The notes beneath the pieces were generated by a model. That model saw nothing but the letters and a program-made list of their open reading frames with translations. It did no database searches and was not told the origin of the DNA. A DNA stretch of 5,764 bases, taken from assembly GCA_902464645.1 (NCBI GenBank), contig CABQKL010000112.1:1-5764 (forward strand), written 5' to 3'. The DNA is from an uncultured Collinsella sp. (lineage in GTDB: Bacteria > Actinomycetota > Coriobacteriia > Coriobacteriales > Coriobacteriaceae). Positions 1 to 5,761 of the stretch are shown here, one piece after another. Within the stretch, counting starts at the first letter, position 1, and each line of letters opens with the position of its first letter. The translations under genes and the position numbers were made by a program.

Positions 1-956
1 CACGGGCCCGGGTAGGGCATGAGTGATGCCGCCGTAACGGGAATGAGCTCCTTTTGATGCGCGGCGAATGTCAACTTGGCCCGTTCGTAGTACCAACGGT
101 ATACATCCTGCATAAAGCGCGGTGAGCGCTTTTCGGACTCCGGAGGCAGATGGCGCACGGGCCACTCGTTATCGAACCACACGTCGTAGCCAAACATGCG
201 CATGTTAAAGAGGTAATCCAAGTCCTCGCCGCGGGTGATAAACGGGTCAAAGGCCACACGCGTAAAGGCGCGGGCGTGCAGGGCCATCAGGCCGCCGCAC
301 ACGTAGTTAGAGCGCGAGATGCGGGTGCCCGAGAGCGCCTTTTTCATCCAACGGTTGAACTCGATGCGCTTGGTCCACCAACGATGGCAGATGCCCGCCT
401 TGTCCGTGGGAGCCAGCGGCGAGCCGTCGCGATCGTAGAAATAGCCGCTCTTGACCAAGATCGGCAAGCCCTGACGCGTCTGCTGCCCCAACGCATAGGT
501 CGCGCGCTTCATAAAGTCGGCGTCGATGACAGTCTCATCGTCATCCAAAAAGATAACCGCGTCATGACCCAGCACAGCGGCGCAGGCTAGCCCCATGTTG
601 CGGATGGCACCGTAGCCTCGCAGGCTCACGCACTCGCCCGAACCCTTGGGCGCGATCTGAGCAACCCGGTCTGCGATGCGCGAGGCCTGGGTGTTGGTGA
701 CAACGGTGACCTTGAGCGTGGGATGCGCGTCGACAATCTCGCGCACGCGCAGCGACACATCGGCTGTGGCAGAAACGGGACAGACCACCAAAAGGATGAT
801 GCGCGGGATGTCACGTACCTGCTCAAGCGAGGCCAGACAGCGGTCGAGTTCGGAATTGTCGGCGTTGAGTCGCGTCGAGTGGTCATAGGTGCCAGGGGCG
901 TTTGCGCAAGCGTCATCGCCCGCCCAATACGTTGGAATCACGACCGTGGCGTTCAT
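1..956 (-). CDS. GT-A fold glycosyltransferase, family 2-like (3' end cut by window edge)
   Basis: The reading frame is open from the ATG at 954-956 to the window edge, giving 318 codons; the last two bases read TG, so the next codon could be Cys, Trp or a TGA stop. Residues 4-10 (TVVIPTY) are the first beta strand of family 2 glycosyltransferases. Residues 113-122 (RGYGAIRNMG) match the region before the DXD motif, and FLDDDE at 136-141 is the DXD-type site that would bind the metal and nucleotide-sugar. GGLMALH at 221-227 and RGEDLDY at 242-248 resemble the acceptor loop and the ED catalytic-base motif. No membrane helix or signal peptide is visible, so it probably works in the cytoplasm, transferring a sugar from a nucleotide donor. 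Donor and acceptor cannot be read from the sequence. Residues 191-204 are rich in Trp and basic residues and might contact a membrane or acceptor. The start is fixed by a strong Shine-Dalgarno sequence. It is separated from the transporter gene by a terminator, so it is probably transcribed on its own. Confidence 0.86.
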   Translation of the reverse strand, partial: MNATVVIPTYWAGDDACANAPGTYDHSTRLNADNSELDRCLASLEQVRDIPRIILLVVCPVSATADVSLRVREIVDAHPTLKVTVVTNTQASRIADRVAQIAPKGSGECVSLRGYGAIRNMGLACAAVLGHDAVIFLDDDETVIDADFMKRATYALGQQTRQGLPILVKSGYFYDRDGSPLAPTDKAGICHRWWTKRIEFNRWMKKALSGTRISRSNYVCGGLMALHARAFTRVAFDPFITRGEDLDYLFNMRMFGYDVWFDNEWPVRHLPPESEKRSPRFMQDVYRWYYERAKLTFAAHQKELIPVTAASLMPYPGP

Positions 957-962
957 GCCTTA

Positions 963-970
963 CCCTCCCT
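963..970 (-). promoter_or_regulatory. Strong ribosome binding site of the glycosyltransferase gene
   Basis: On the minus strand AGGGAGGG lies six bases before the ATG at 954-956. It is the best Shine-Dalgarno match in the window and fixes the start. It sits only seven bases beyond the U-tract of the upstream hairpin. Confidence 0.8.
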
Positions 971-977
971 GCAACAC

Positions 978-1013
978 AAAAACGGGACGCCGCCAAACAC
1001 AGGCGACGCCCCG
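978..1013 (-). terminator. Intrinsic terminator between transporter and glycosyltransferase genes
   Basis: On the minus strand a 12-base arm (1013-1002, CGGGGCGTCGCC) pairs with 994-983 (GGCGGCGTCCCG) with no mismatch and two G-U pairs. The loop is seven bases (TGTGTTT), and five T follow at once. This is a textbook Rho-independent terminator. It lies 115 bases past the transporter stop codon and directly before the ribosome binding site of the next gene. It may end the transporter transcript, or, if the glycosyltransferase promoter lies upstream of it, act as a leader attenuator. Confidence 0.85.
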
Positions 1014-1029
1014 CGACCTAGCTGGTTCC

Positions 1030-1035
1030 ATCATA
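1030..1035 (-). promoter_or_regulatory. Candidate -10 box for the glycosyltransferase gene
   Basis: The minus strand reads TATGAT, five of six matching TATAAT. The hexamer 17 bases upstream is GAGCAA, a poor -35 box, so this is weak. If real, the RNA would begin near 1023, about ten bases before the terminator hairpin, which would then be part of the leader. Confidence 0.25.
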
Positions 1036-1050
1036 CCCACTTGGGCAAAT

Positions 1051-1080
1051 CATTGCTCGCAAGTCGCAATGTTTATTGCG
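1051..1080. repeat. Two overlapping inverted repeats built on ATTGC/GCAAT
   Basis: CATTGC at 1051-1056 is mirrored by GCAATG at 1066-1071. The second half also pairs with the next copy: CGCAAT at 1065-1070 and ATTGCG at 1075-1080, with a four-base spacer. The group lies in the 172-base gap between the transporter and glycosyltransferase genes, over the place where a -35 box would fall. It could be an operator, but no regulator is identified. Confidence 0.45.
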
Positions 1081-1128
1081 GATAACCCCAAAAGAGTAAC
1101 CGCGGACAGGCCCAATAGCCGCTCGCTC

Positions 1129-2388
1129 CTATGCGGTCTGCTCTGCCGCCTGAGTCATGCGGGACAGGCGAACCAGCAGCATAAAGCCAACGATCAGCAG
1201 CACGCCAATGGAAAGGACGCCCAGCGACGGGTTGCCGGTCAGCGAGGTGACGACCGACACCAGGAAAGTGCCCATGACGCTTGCATAACGACCAAAGATG
1301 TCAAAGAAGCCGTAGTACTCGTTGGACTTTTCCTTGGGGATAATGCGGCCAAAGTAGCTACGGCTGAGCGCTTGCACGCCGCCCTGGAACAGGCCGACCA
1401 TAATGGCAAGCACCCAGAATTCGAAGGCGGTCTTTAGGAAGAACGCGGCGAACAGCACAATGCCCATGTAGGCGGCGACCGCCACCAGGATCATGTTGAG
1501 CGTGCCCACGCGTCCGGCGAGCTTGCCGTAGATGATGGCGGACGGAAAGGCCACGAACTGGGTAACGAGCAGCGCCAGAACCAGCTGCGTAGAATCGATG
1601 CCCAAAGCCGAGCCGTAGCTGGTAGCCATGGAAATGACCGTATGGACGCCATCGATATAGAAGAAGAACGCGATCATGTAGACCAGCACGGTCTTGTTGT
1701 GGGCGATCTCGCGCATGGTGTGTCCGACCTCGGAGAACACACCGCCCACGATGTGGCCGATGGTGTCCTCGGGACCGCGCTCGCGACCGTACTTTTGCTT
1801 ATAGGTGCGAATGAGCGGCAGGGTAAAGATGAGCCACCAGGCACCGGTGATGATAAACGACAGACGCGTTGCCAGCATGGTGGGGACGCCAAGAGCGGGG
1901 CCACCCATGATGAGCGCCAGGCAGATGATGAACGGCACGGTGGAACCGATGTAGCCCCAGGCATAGCCCGAGCTGGACACGGCGTCCATGCGCTCGTCGG
2001 TGGTAATGTCGGGCAGCATGGCGTCGTAGAACGTCATAGAAGAGTTAAGGCCGATGGTGCACAGCACGTACACGGTCAAAAATGCCATGGCGGACATTGG
2101 GATAGCCTGCGCCAGGCAAAGAACCAGGCCCGTGAGGAAGAAGCCCAAGAAGAACTTGATTTTGTTGCCGGCGTAATCGGCAAGCGCGCCCAGAATGGGC
2201 ATGAGCATGGCAATGACCAGCGAGGCGATCGTCTGAGCGTTGCCCCAAGCGACCACCAGATCTGCCGAGGAAGCACCAGTATTGATGGCGTTAAAGTAGA
2301 TGGGCACCACCGAGGTATTGAGCAACACGAGGGCCGAATTGCCCACATCGTACATAACCCAGTTACGCTCGAGCTTGGTGTATTTCAT
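1129..2388 (-). CDS. UMF1-family (Atg22-like) major facilitator transporter
   Basis: This 419-residue integral membrane protein has the length and hydrophobic pattern of a roughly 12-helix major facilitator. Several blocks are typical of the UMF1 branch, named after yeast Atg22: WVMYDVGNSA at 10-19, FYDAMLPDI at 120-128, SSSGYAWGYIGS at 138-149, YIDGVHT at 244-250 and FQGGVQALSRSYF at 334-346, followed by IIPKEKSNEYYGFFDIFG. GALADYAGNK at 67-76 corresponds to the major facilitator loop 2-3 motif. A charged cytoplasmic stretch at about 195-233 separates the two halves. Yeast Atg22 exports amino acids from the vacuole; substrates of bacterial members are mostly unknown, so none is assigned. AAGGGG lies eight bases before the ATG and supports this start. 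No intrinsic terminator separates it from the phospholipase-like gene 101 bases upstream, so partial co-transcription is possible. A strong terminator follows it. Confidence 0.92.
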   Translation of the reverse strand: MKYTKLERNWVMYDVGNSALVLLNTSVVPIYFNAINTGASSADLVVAWGNAQTIASLVIAMLMPILGALADYAGNKIKFFLGFFLTGLVLCLAQAIPMSAMAFLTVYVLCTIGLNSSMTFYDAMLPDITTDERMDAVSSSGYAWGYIGSTVPFIICLALIMGGPALGVPTMLATRLSFIITGAWWLIFTLPLIRTYKQKYGRERGPEDTIGHIVGGVFSEVGHTMREIAHNKTVLVYMIAFFFYIDGVHTVISMATSYGSALGIDSTQLVLALLVTQFVAFPSAIIYGKLAGRVGTLNMILVAVAAYMGIVLFAAFFLKTAFEFWVLAIMVGLFQGGVQALSRSYFGRIIPKEKSNEYYGFFDIFGRYASVMGTFLVSVVTSLTGNPSLGVLSIGVLLIVGFMLLVRLSRMTQAAEQTA

Positions 2389-2489
2389 GGACAGGGCCCC
2401 TTCGTATTCGCCCGATATGCAGTTAGTTCATCGTACCCCAATTGCACAGAAGCGCTGGTAAGGATTCGGCAAAGGGGCAGGAGCGGGTC

Positions 2490-3434
2490 CTACTCCTCGC
2501 GGTCGAACTCCTCGTCGGCGTCGAGTACGCGACCGCTATAGTTGATATGGCCGGTCACGGCATCCATGTCACCGGTCTCGATAAAGCGGGCAACGGTGAG
2601 CTCGTAATCGGTCAGCGCGCGCTCAAAGACCTCGGGGAAGCTCTCGGTCGAGACCTCATCGGTAAAGGGGTTCTTCCATGTCAGGTGGCCCAGGTTACCG
2701 GTGCGCTCGGGCAGCTCCGTCGTCACGCGATGAGCAAGGCCGTCGAGCAGCGAGTAGTCATGCACCAAGCCCTCGAGCAGGGCAATCGCGCGCGTCTTTA
2801 CCGAGCCGGCCGGCTCAATGGTGCGATAGAGCATCTGCATGTCCGAGACGGCGCCGGCGTACTCCCCCGCCGGGATGTCGATACCGTACACGCGCCCGGC
2901 GATGTAGCTCATCAGCACGCCGGCCACACGGTTGATGCGGTCGGTGGTGACGATCTCGCCCGCCGGCGGATAATCCTCGACCGTGGCACCGTCGCGCTTG
3001 AGCTGTAGCATCAGCACGTCCAGATCGCTTTCGAGCACGGCGTGAACTTGGCTGCCCGAAGCCTCGAGCTCGGGATCGGAATCTACAATGCCAAACTGCT
3101 GCTCGTAGACAAAGGGGTGGGCATTACGGTCGAGTACATAGTGAGACAGCAAGCCCAGCGCAAAGGCGCGACCCAGATTGGCATCGCGCGGCTGTAGGTG
3201 CGACACGCCGTCGCGCAGGCACGAGAACTGGCGCGACATGCGCGAGCGGTGCATGACCTGAGCAAGCGACATACAGTCGGAAATGCGCGGCGTGAGCATG
3301 TGGAAGAAAAACGGGTCGGGACCTTGGTTTCCCAGGATAAAGGCGATGCGCTCCTCGTCGGACGTAATAACGCCCTGCGGAAGACGGTCGATGCTTTCCT
3401 CGCCAAACAGATGATGCGTAATGAGCGCGGGCAT
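2490..3434 (-). CDS. Zinc-dependent phospholipase C-fold family protein
   Basis: The protein is 314 residues long when started at the ATG at 3432-3434, which has a far better ribosome binding site than the ATG ten codons upstream. It matches the zinc-dependent phospholipase C family (Pfam PF00882 type): PALITHHLFG at 2-11, GNQGPDPFFFH at 35-45, GLLSHYVLDRNAHPF at 94-108 and HAVLE at 131-135. By comparison with Bacillus cereus phospholipase C, D40, H98, D102 and the H131-x3-E135 pair are the likely zinc ligands, with H7, H8, H45 and H106 as further candidates. Unlike secreted phospholipases it has no signal peptide or membrane helix, so it should stay in the cytoplasm. The substrate is unknown; a phosphoester or phospholipid hydrolase is an inference from the fold. 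The C-terminal third (about 215-314) is acidic and lacks motifs I recognise. Neighbours do not reveal a pathway. Confidence 0.86.
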   Translation of the reverse strand: MPALITHHLFGEESIDRLPQGVITSDEERIAFILGNQGPDPFFFHMLTPRISDCMSLAQVMHRSRMSRQFSCLRDGVSHLQPRDANLGRAFALGLLSHYVLDRNAHPFVYEQQFGIVDSDPELEASGSQVHAVLESDLDVLMLQLKRDGATVEDYPPAGEIVTTDRINRVAGVLMSYIAGRVYGIDIPAGEYAGAVSDMQMLYRTIEPAGSVKTRAIALLEGLVHDYSLLDGLAHRVTTELPERTGNLGHLTWKNPFTDEVSTESFPEVFERALTDYELTVARFIETGDMDAVTGHINYSGRVLDADEEFDREE

Positions 3435-3439
3435 AATGA

Positions 3440-3446
3440 TCCTTTC
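3440..3446 (-). promoter_or_regulatory. Ribosome binding site that sets the phospholipase-like start
   Basis: The minus strand reads GAAAGGA, five bases before the ATG at 3432-3434. The alternative ATG at 3462-3464 has only GGG-type matches further off, and the site at 3440-3446 would be inside that longer frame. The family also usually starts just before the conserved PALITHH block, so the shorter protein is preferred. Confidence 0.75.
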
Positions 3447-3466
3447 GATTTCATTCGATGTCACCC

Positions 3467-3493
3467 ATTATGCCCACCGCACGGTCATGCCAA
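3467..3493 (-). promoter_or_regulatory. Candidate promoter of the phospholipase-like gene
   Basis: On the minus strand TTGGCA (3493-3488, five of six to TTGACA) and CATAAT (3472-3467, five of six to TATAAT) are separated by 15 bases, shorter than the ideal 17. Transcription would start near 3460, leaving a leader of about 25 bases. The -35 box lies in the loop of the hairpin at 3474-3504, so the two calls compete for the same bases. Confidence 0.35.
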
Positions 3494-3504
3494 ACCTGCG
3501 GCGG
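3474..3504 (-). other. Hairpin after the response regulator gene, without a U-tract
   Basis: The eight-base arms (3474-3481 and 3497-3504) pair with one G-U, and three further pairs (3483-3485 with 3494-3496) extend the stem past a one-base bulge. The minus strand continues GCATAATG, so there is no run of T. It lies 22 bases past the response regulator stop. It could stabilise the 3' end or be a Rho-assisted stop, but it is not a convincing intrinsic terminator. Confidence 0.35.
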
Positions 3505-3526
3505 TAAACGATGATATGCAGACTGC

Positions 3527-4261
3527 CTACGCAAGCCCCAAGTGCGCCTTGACCTCGGCTGCGCGACGACGGGACACAGGCACCGTCGAGGTTACGCGAT
3601 CGAGCCTGAGCTCCATAAGACCCGTGGAACCGATCTCGACATTATGCACGTCTTCCAAATTGACCAGATAACTGCGGTGGACACGGATAAAGCCCTCGGA
3701 GGCCAGGCGCCGCTCGAGCGAGGAAATCGACTCATTGATCAGGTATGTTCCCTCGGCGCAGACGGCGTTGCAAAAATCGGCGCGCGCCTCAAAGTAGCAG
3801 ACATCCGCCACGGGAATGAACACCTTTTTGCCCCCGCGATCCACCGTCAGGCGCAAAGGCTGGCGCGGAGCATGGACGACACGGCGAGCGCCCAGGGCAG
3901 TCTCGATCTTGTCGAGCGCCTTTGACAAGCGGGCATCCTCGACCGGCTTGACGATGTAATCGACAGCATCGAGGTTATAGGCATCGGCCGCATACTCGGC
4001 GAATGCCGTCACAAACACCACGACTGGCGGCGTCTTTAGGTTCTGCAGCGTCTCGGCAAGCTCAATTCCCGAGCGACCGGGCATGGTAATGTCTAAAAAC
4101 AGCACGTCGGGCTTGTTCGACAGAATCGACTCCACGGCTTCGGTGACATTGCCCGCTTCGGCAATCTGTCCCACACGCGTATCCTTTTCCAACAGATAGC
4201 GTAGCTCAGCCCTAATGGGAGGCTCGTCATCAACCACCAAGATGTTCCAGCCTTCGGACAT
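3527..4261 (-). CDS. LytTR-type response regulator, partner of the adjacent sensor kinase
   Basis: The 244-residue protein has the normal length and two-domain layout of LytR/AlgR-type regulators. The receiver domain (about 5-120) shows the acidic pocket D11-D12, the phosphoacceptor D57 in VLFLDITMPG, the switch residue T85 in FVTAF and K105 in VKP. A linker of about 15 residues leads to a LytTR DNA-binding domain (about 137-241) with YFEARADF at 156-163 and the conserved FIRVHRSYLVNL at 191-202. When phosphorylated by the kinase it should bind paired sites and activate transcription. The ATG is supported by GAGGGG eight bases upstream. The gene begins 38 bases past the kinase stop in the same direction, so the two are almost certainly one operon. 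The closest well-known pairs, BtsSR, YpdAB and LytSR, control transporter or murein-hydrolase-related genes, usually next door. The target here is not in the window. Confidence 0.97.
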   Translation of the reverse strand: MSEGWNILVVDDEPPIRAELRYLLEKDTRVGQIAEAGNVTEAVESILSNKPDVLFLDITMPGRSGIELAETLQNLKTPPVVVFVTAFAEYAADAYNLDAVDYIVKPVEDARLSKALDKIETALGARRVVHAPRQPLRLTVDRGGKKVFIPVADVCYFEARADFCNAVCAEGTYLINESISSLERRLASEGFIRVHRSYLVNLEDVHNVEIGSTGLMELRLDRVTSTVPVSRRRAAEVKAHLGLA

Positions 4262-4299
4262 ATGCGCTTCCCCTCTTTTTCTCTCAATCCAACCGCGTG

Positions 4300-5685
4300 C
4301 TACACCGTTAGCGGCGCCGGCTCATGCGGCTCGCCGTTCAACTCAACGATGACCTGTGTCCCCACGCCCTCCTGGGACTTCACGCGCATGCCAGAATCTT
4401 CTCCGTAAAAGAAATGGATGCGCTGAAGCACGTTGAAAAGCGCCAGGCCGCAACCTCGCTTGATGGAGCCGTCGGCGGTAATGCTCTCGGGCTCCTCTCG
4501 GCGATGCTGCTCAAACAGATGCGCACAGACTTCTTCGCTCATACCGATGCCGTCATCTTCGACGATGATCTCCAGGCCGTCATCGGTCTCAAAAGCCCTA
4601 ACACGAATAGAAAGCGGCTCGGTCTCGCGCTGCGCATGCTTGATGCAGTTTTCGAGCAGCGGCTGCAAGATAAACGGCGGCACCAGGCTGTCGCGCACCT
4701 CAAAGTCGATGTCGACCGAAACGCGCAGACGGCCGTCGCCATACCGGGCCTGCATAAGATTGATATAACGAGTGCCCTGTTCCACCTCGTGCTCGAGCGT
4801 GGTGAGCGTATCGGAATCAGAAAGCGTCTGACGATAATAGTTGGAAAAGTCGATCAGCAGCGATCGCGCCTTGTCGGGCTCGGTTCGAACGAGCGACACG
4901 ATCGTGCTAATGGTATTGAATAGAAAATGCGGGTCGACCTGCGACTGCAGGGCGCGAAGCTCAACGCGAGCCGTGAGCTCGTCCTGGCGCTCGAGCTCAA
5001 AGCTAGCGAGCTGCGTGGAAATTAGATCGGCAAAACCCGAGGCAAGGGCCGTCTGACGCATATCGATGCTGCTCAGGCGGGGGTAATACAGCTCGAGTGT
5101 GCCCACGCAATGCCCGCGCACGGTAAGCGGCGCGACAATGCCGGCGCGCAGGCGGGGAAAATAACCGCCCGTCTCATTGGAGGTGTCACGCGAAAACACG
5201 CTCTGCTCGCCCGTCTCAATCACACTGAGCGTAGTCTTGAGCACGACCGGGGTGCCGGCAGGACACTTTGCCGAGTCCTCGCCCCAGCTTGCCAACACCT
5301 GTTTGCCATCGGTAAAGCAGATGGCAGAGGCGATGGTCTCGGACAGGATGATTTTAGAGGCGCCCAGGGCCGCTTCGGGCGTAAGGCCGCGCGACGTGTA
5401 GGCGAATATTTTTGATGCGATGGCAAGCGTACGGTCGGTTGCGCTCGATGTGAGGTCGTCGGGGACCACAAAGACATACGAGAAGAAGAAGCACAGCATG
5501 ACCATGCCGGCAATGACCACGACGCCCGGAACGGGATTGGGATTATCGGTTAAATCCCAGATAAGCAGCAGGATAAGCGCCGGAACGACAACACCGAGCA
5601 GGATGGCCTGGACAACATGCTGGGCCGTACGAAAGACCTTGGTAGAGTTGTAGCTCTTGCCCAGAATCAGCCTGTTTAAATCCAC
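4300..5685 (-). CDS. LytS/BtsS-type sensor histidine kinase with GAF domain and short membrane region
   Basis: Started at GTG (5683-5685) the protein has 461 residues; an ATG two codons upstream would give 463. Two membrane helices are visible at about 27-43 and 52-74. A GAF domain follows at about 80-228, ending in the APLTVRGHCVGTLELYY block seen in LytS-type kinases, then a short helical linker (about 229-243). The catalytic core carries the phosphoacceptor H253 in QVDPHFLFN, the N box LQPLLENCIKHA with N346, DDGIGM at 377-382 and RGCGLAL at 410-416 for ATP binding. It should autophosphorylate on H253 and pass the phosphate to D57 of the regulator downstream. LytS, YpdA and BtsS usually have a longer multi-helix 5TM-LYT sensor domain before the GAF; here only two helices remain, so the ligand is more likely sensed inside the cell by the GAF domain or at the membrane. 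The ligand is unknown. The kinase and regulator are spaced as an operon. Confidence 0.94.
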   Translation of the reverse strand: MDLNRLILGKSYNSTKVFRTAQHVVQAILLGVVVPALILLLIWDLTDNPNPVPGVVVIAGMVMLCFFFSYVFVVPDDLTSSATDRTLAIASKIFAYTSRGLTPEAALGASKIILSETIASAICFTDGKQVLASWGEDSAKCPAGTPVVLKTTLSVIETGEQSVFSRDTSNETGGYFPRLRAGIVAPLTVRGHCVGTLELYYPRLSSIDMRQTALASGFADLISTQLASFELERQDELTARVELRALQSQVDPHFLFNTISTIVSLVRTEPDKARSLLIDFSNYYRQTLSDSDTLTTLEHEVEQGTRYINLMQARYGDGRLRVSVDIDFEVRDSLVPPFILQPLLENCIKHAQRETEPLSIRVRAFETDDGLEIIVEDDGIGMSEEVCAHLFEQHRREEPESITADGSIKRGCGLALFNVLQRIHFFYGEDSGMRVKSQEGVGTQVIVELNGEPHEPAPLTV

Positions 5686-5691
5686 CGTCAT

Positions 5692-5699
5692 CCCCTTTT
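5692..5699 (-). promoter_or_regulatory. Ribosome binding site favouring the GTG start of the kinase
   Basis: The minus strand reads AAAAGGGG and then directly ATGACGGTG. The ATG touches the Shine-Dalgarno sequence and would be too close for normal initiation, while the GTG at 5683-5685 is six bases away, which is normal. The choice changes the protein by only two residues. Confidence 0.6.
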
Positions 5700-5716
5700 A
5701 TCTATCGCACCCATAG

Positions 5717-5744
5717 CAATAAAGAGGGCCGCAAGCGACCCTCT
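5717..5744 (-). terminator. Terminator-like hairpin in front of the sensor kinase gene
   Basis: On the minus strand AGAGGGTCG (5744-5736) pairs with CGGCCCTCT (5731-5723) over nine pairs, one of them U-G, closing a CTTG tetraloop. TTATTG follows. It probably ends the transcript of an unseen gene to the right. It ends less than 20 bases before the kinase ribosome binding site, so there is no room for a promoter between them; the kinase promoter must lie upstream of the hairpin, or read-through must supply the transcript. Confidence 0.7.
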
Positions 5745-5746
5745 CC

Positions 5747-5761
5747 ATTGCATTATGCAAT
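5747..5761. promoter_or_regulatory. Perfect 15-base dyad with a candidate -10 box upstream of the kinase
   Basis: ATTGCAT (5747-5753) and ATGCAAT (5755-5761) are exact inverted copies around one base. The minus strand of the centre reads CATAAT (5757-5752), five of six matching TATAAT, which would place the RNA start near 5745, at the foot of the hairpin. The -35 region would lie beyond the window edge. A protein bound to the dyad would cover the -10 box, so it could be an operator. Confidence 0.4.

Noticed and set aside
150..590. Plus-strand frame of 146 codons at the left end.
   Set aside because: It lies opposite the glycosyltransferase, whose DXD and ED motifs make the minus strand the coding one.
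1078..1103. GCGGATAAC and GTAACCGC as arms of a hairpin after the transporter gene.
   Set aside because: Only four outer pairs and two inner pairs form, with mismatches between, so it is far weaker than the terminator at 978-1013.
2419..2427. GCAGTTAGT on the plus strand, close to the LytTR half-site consensus.
   Set aside because: I find no second half-site at the usual spacing, and one nine-base near match in a 101-base gap is weak.
2397..2489. Possible promoter TACGAT or CATATC for the transporter gene.
   Set aside because: Neither has a reasonable -35 box at 16 to 18 bases, so I do not call a promoter there.
1642..2541. Long open frame on the plus strand opposite the transporter gene, about 299 codons.
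   Set aside because: It mirrors the GC-rich codons of the transporter, is full of His, Gly, Asp and Gln in a low-complexity pattern, has no recognisable domain, and the transporter on the other strand is certain.
4093..4287. Minus-strand frame bridging the end of the kinase and the start of the regulator.
   Set aside because: It is the kinase frame continued past its TAG and runs out of frame through the receiver domain; it has no independent support.
3198..4923. Several plus-strand frames opposite the phospholipase-like, regulator and kinase genes.
   Set aside because: Each is a shadow of a well-recognised minus-strand gene and shows no motif of its own.
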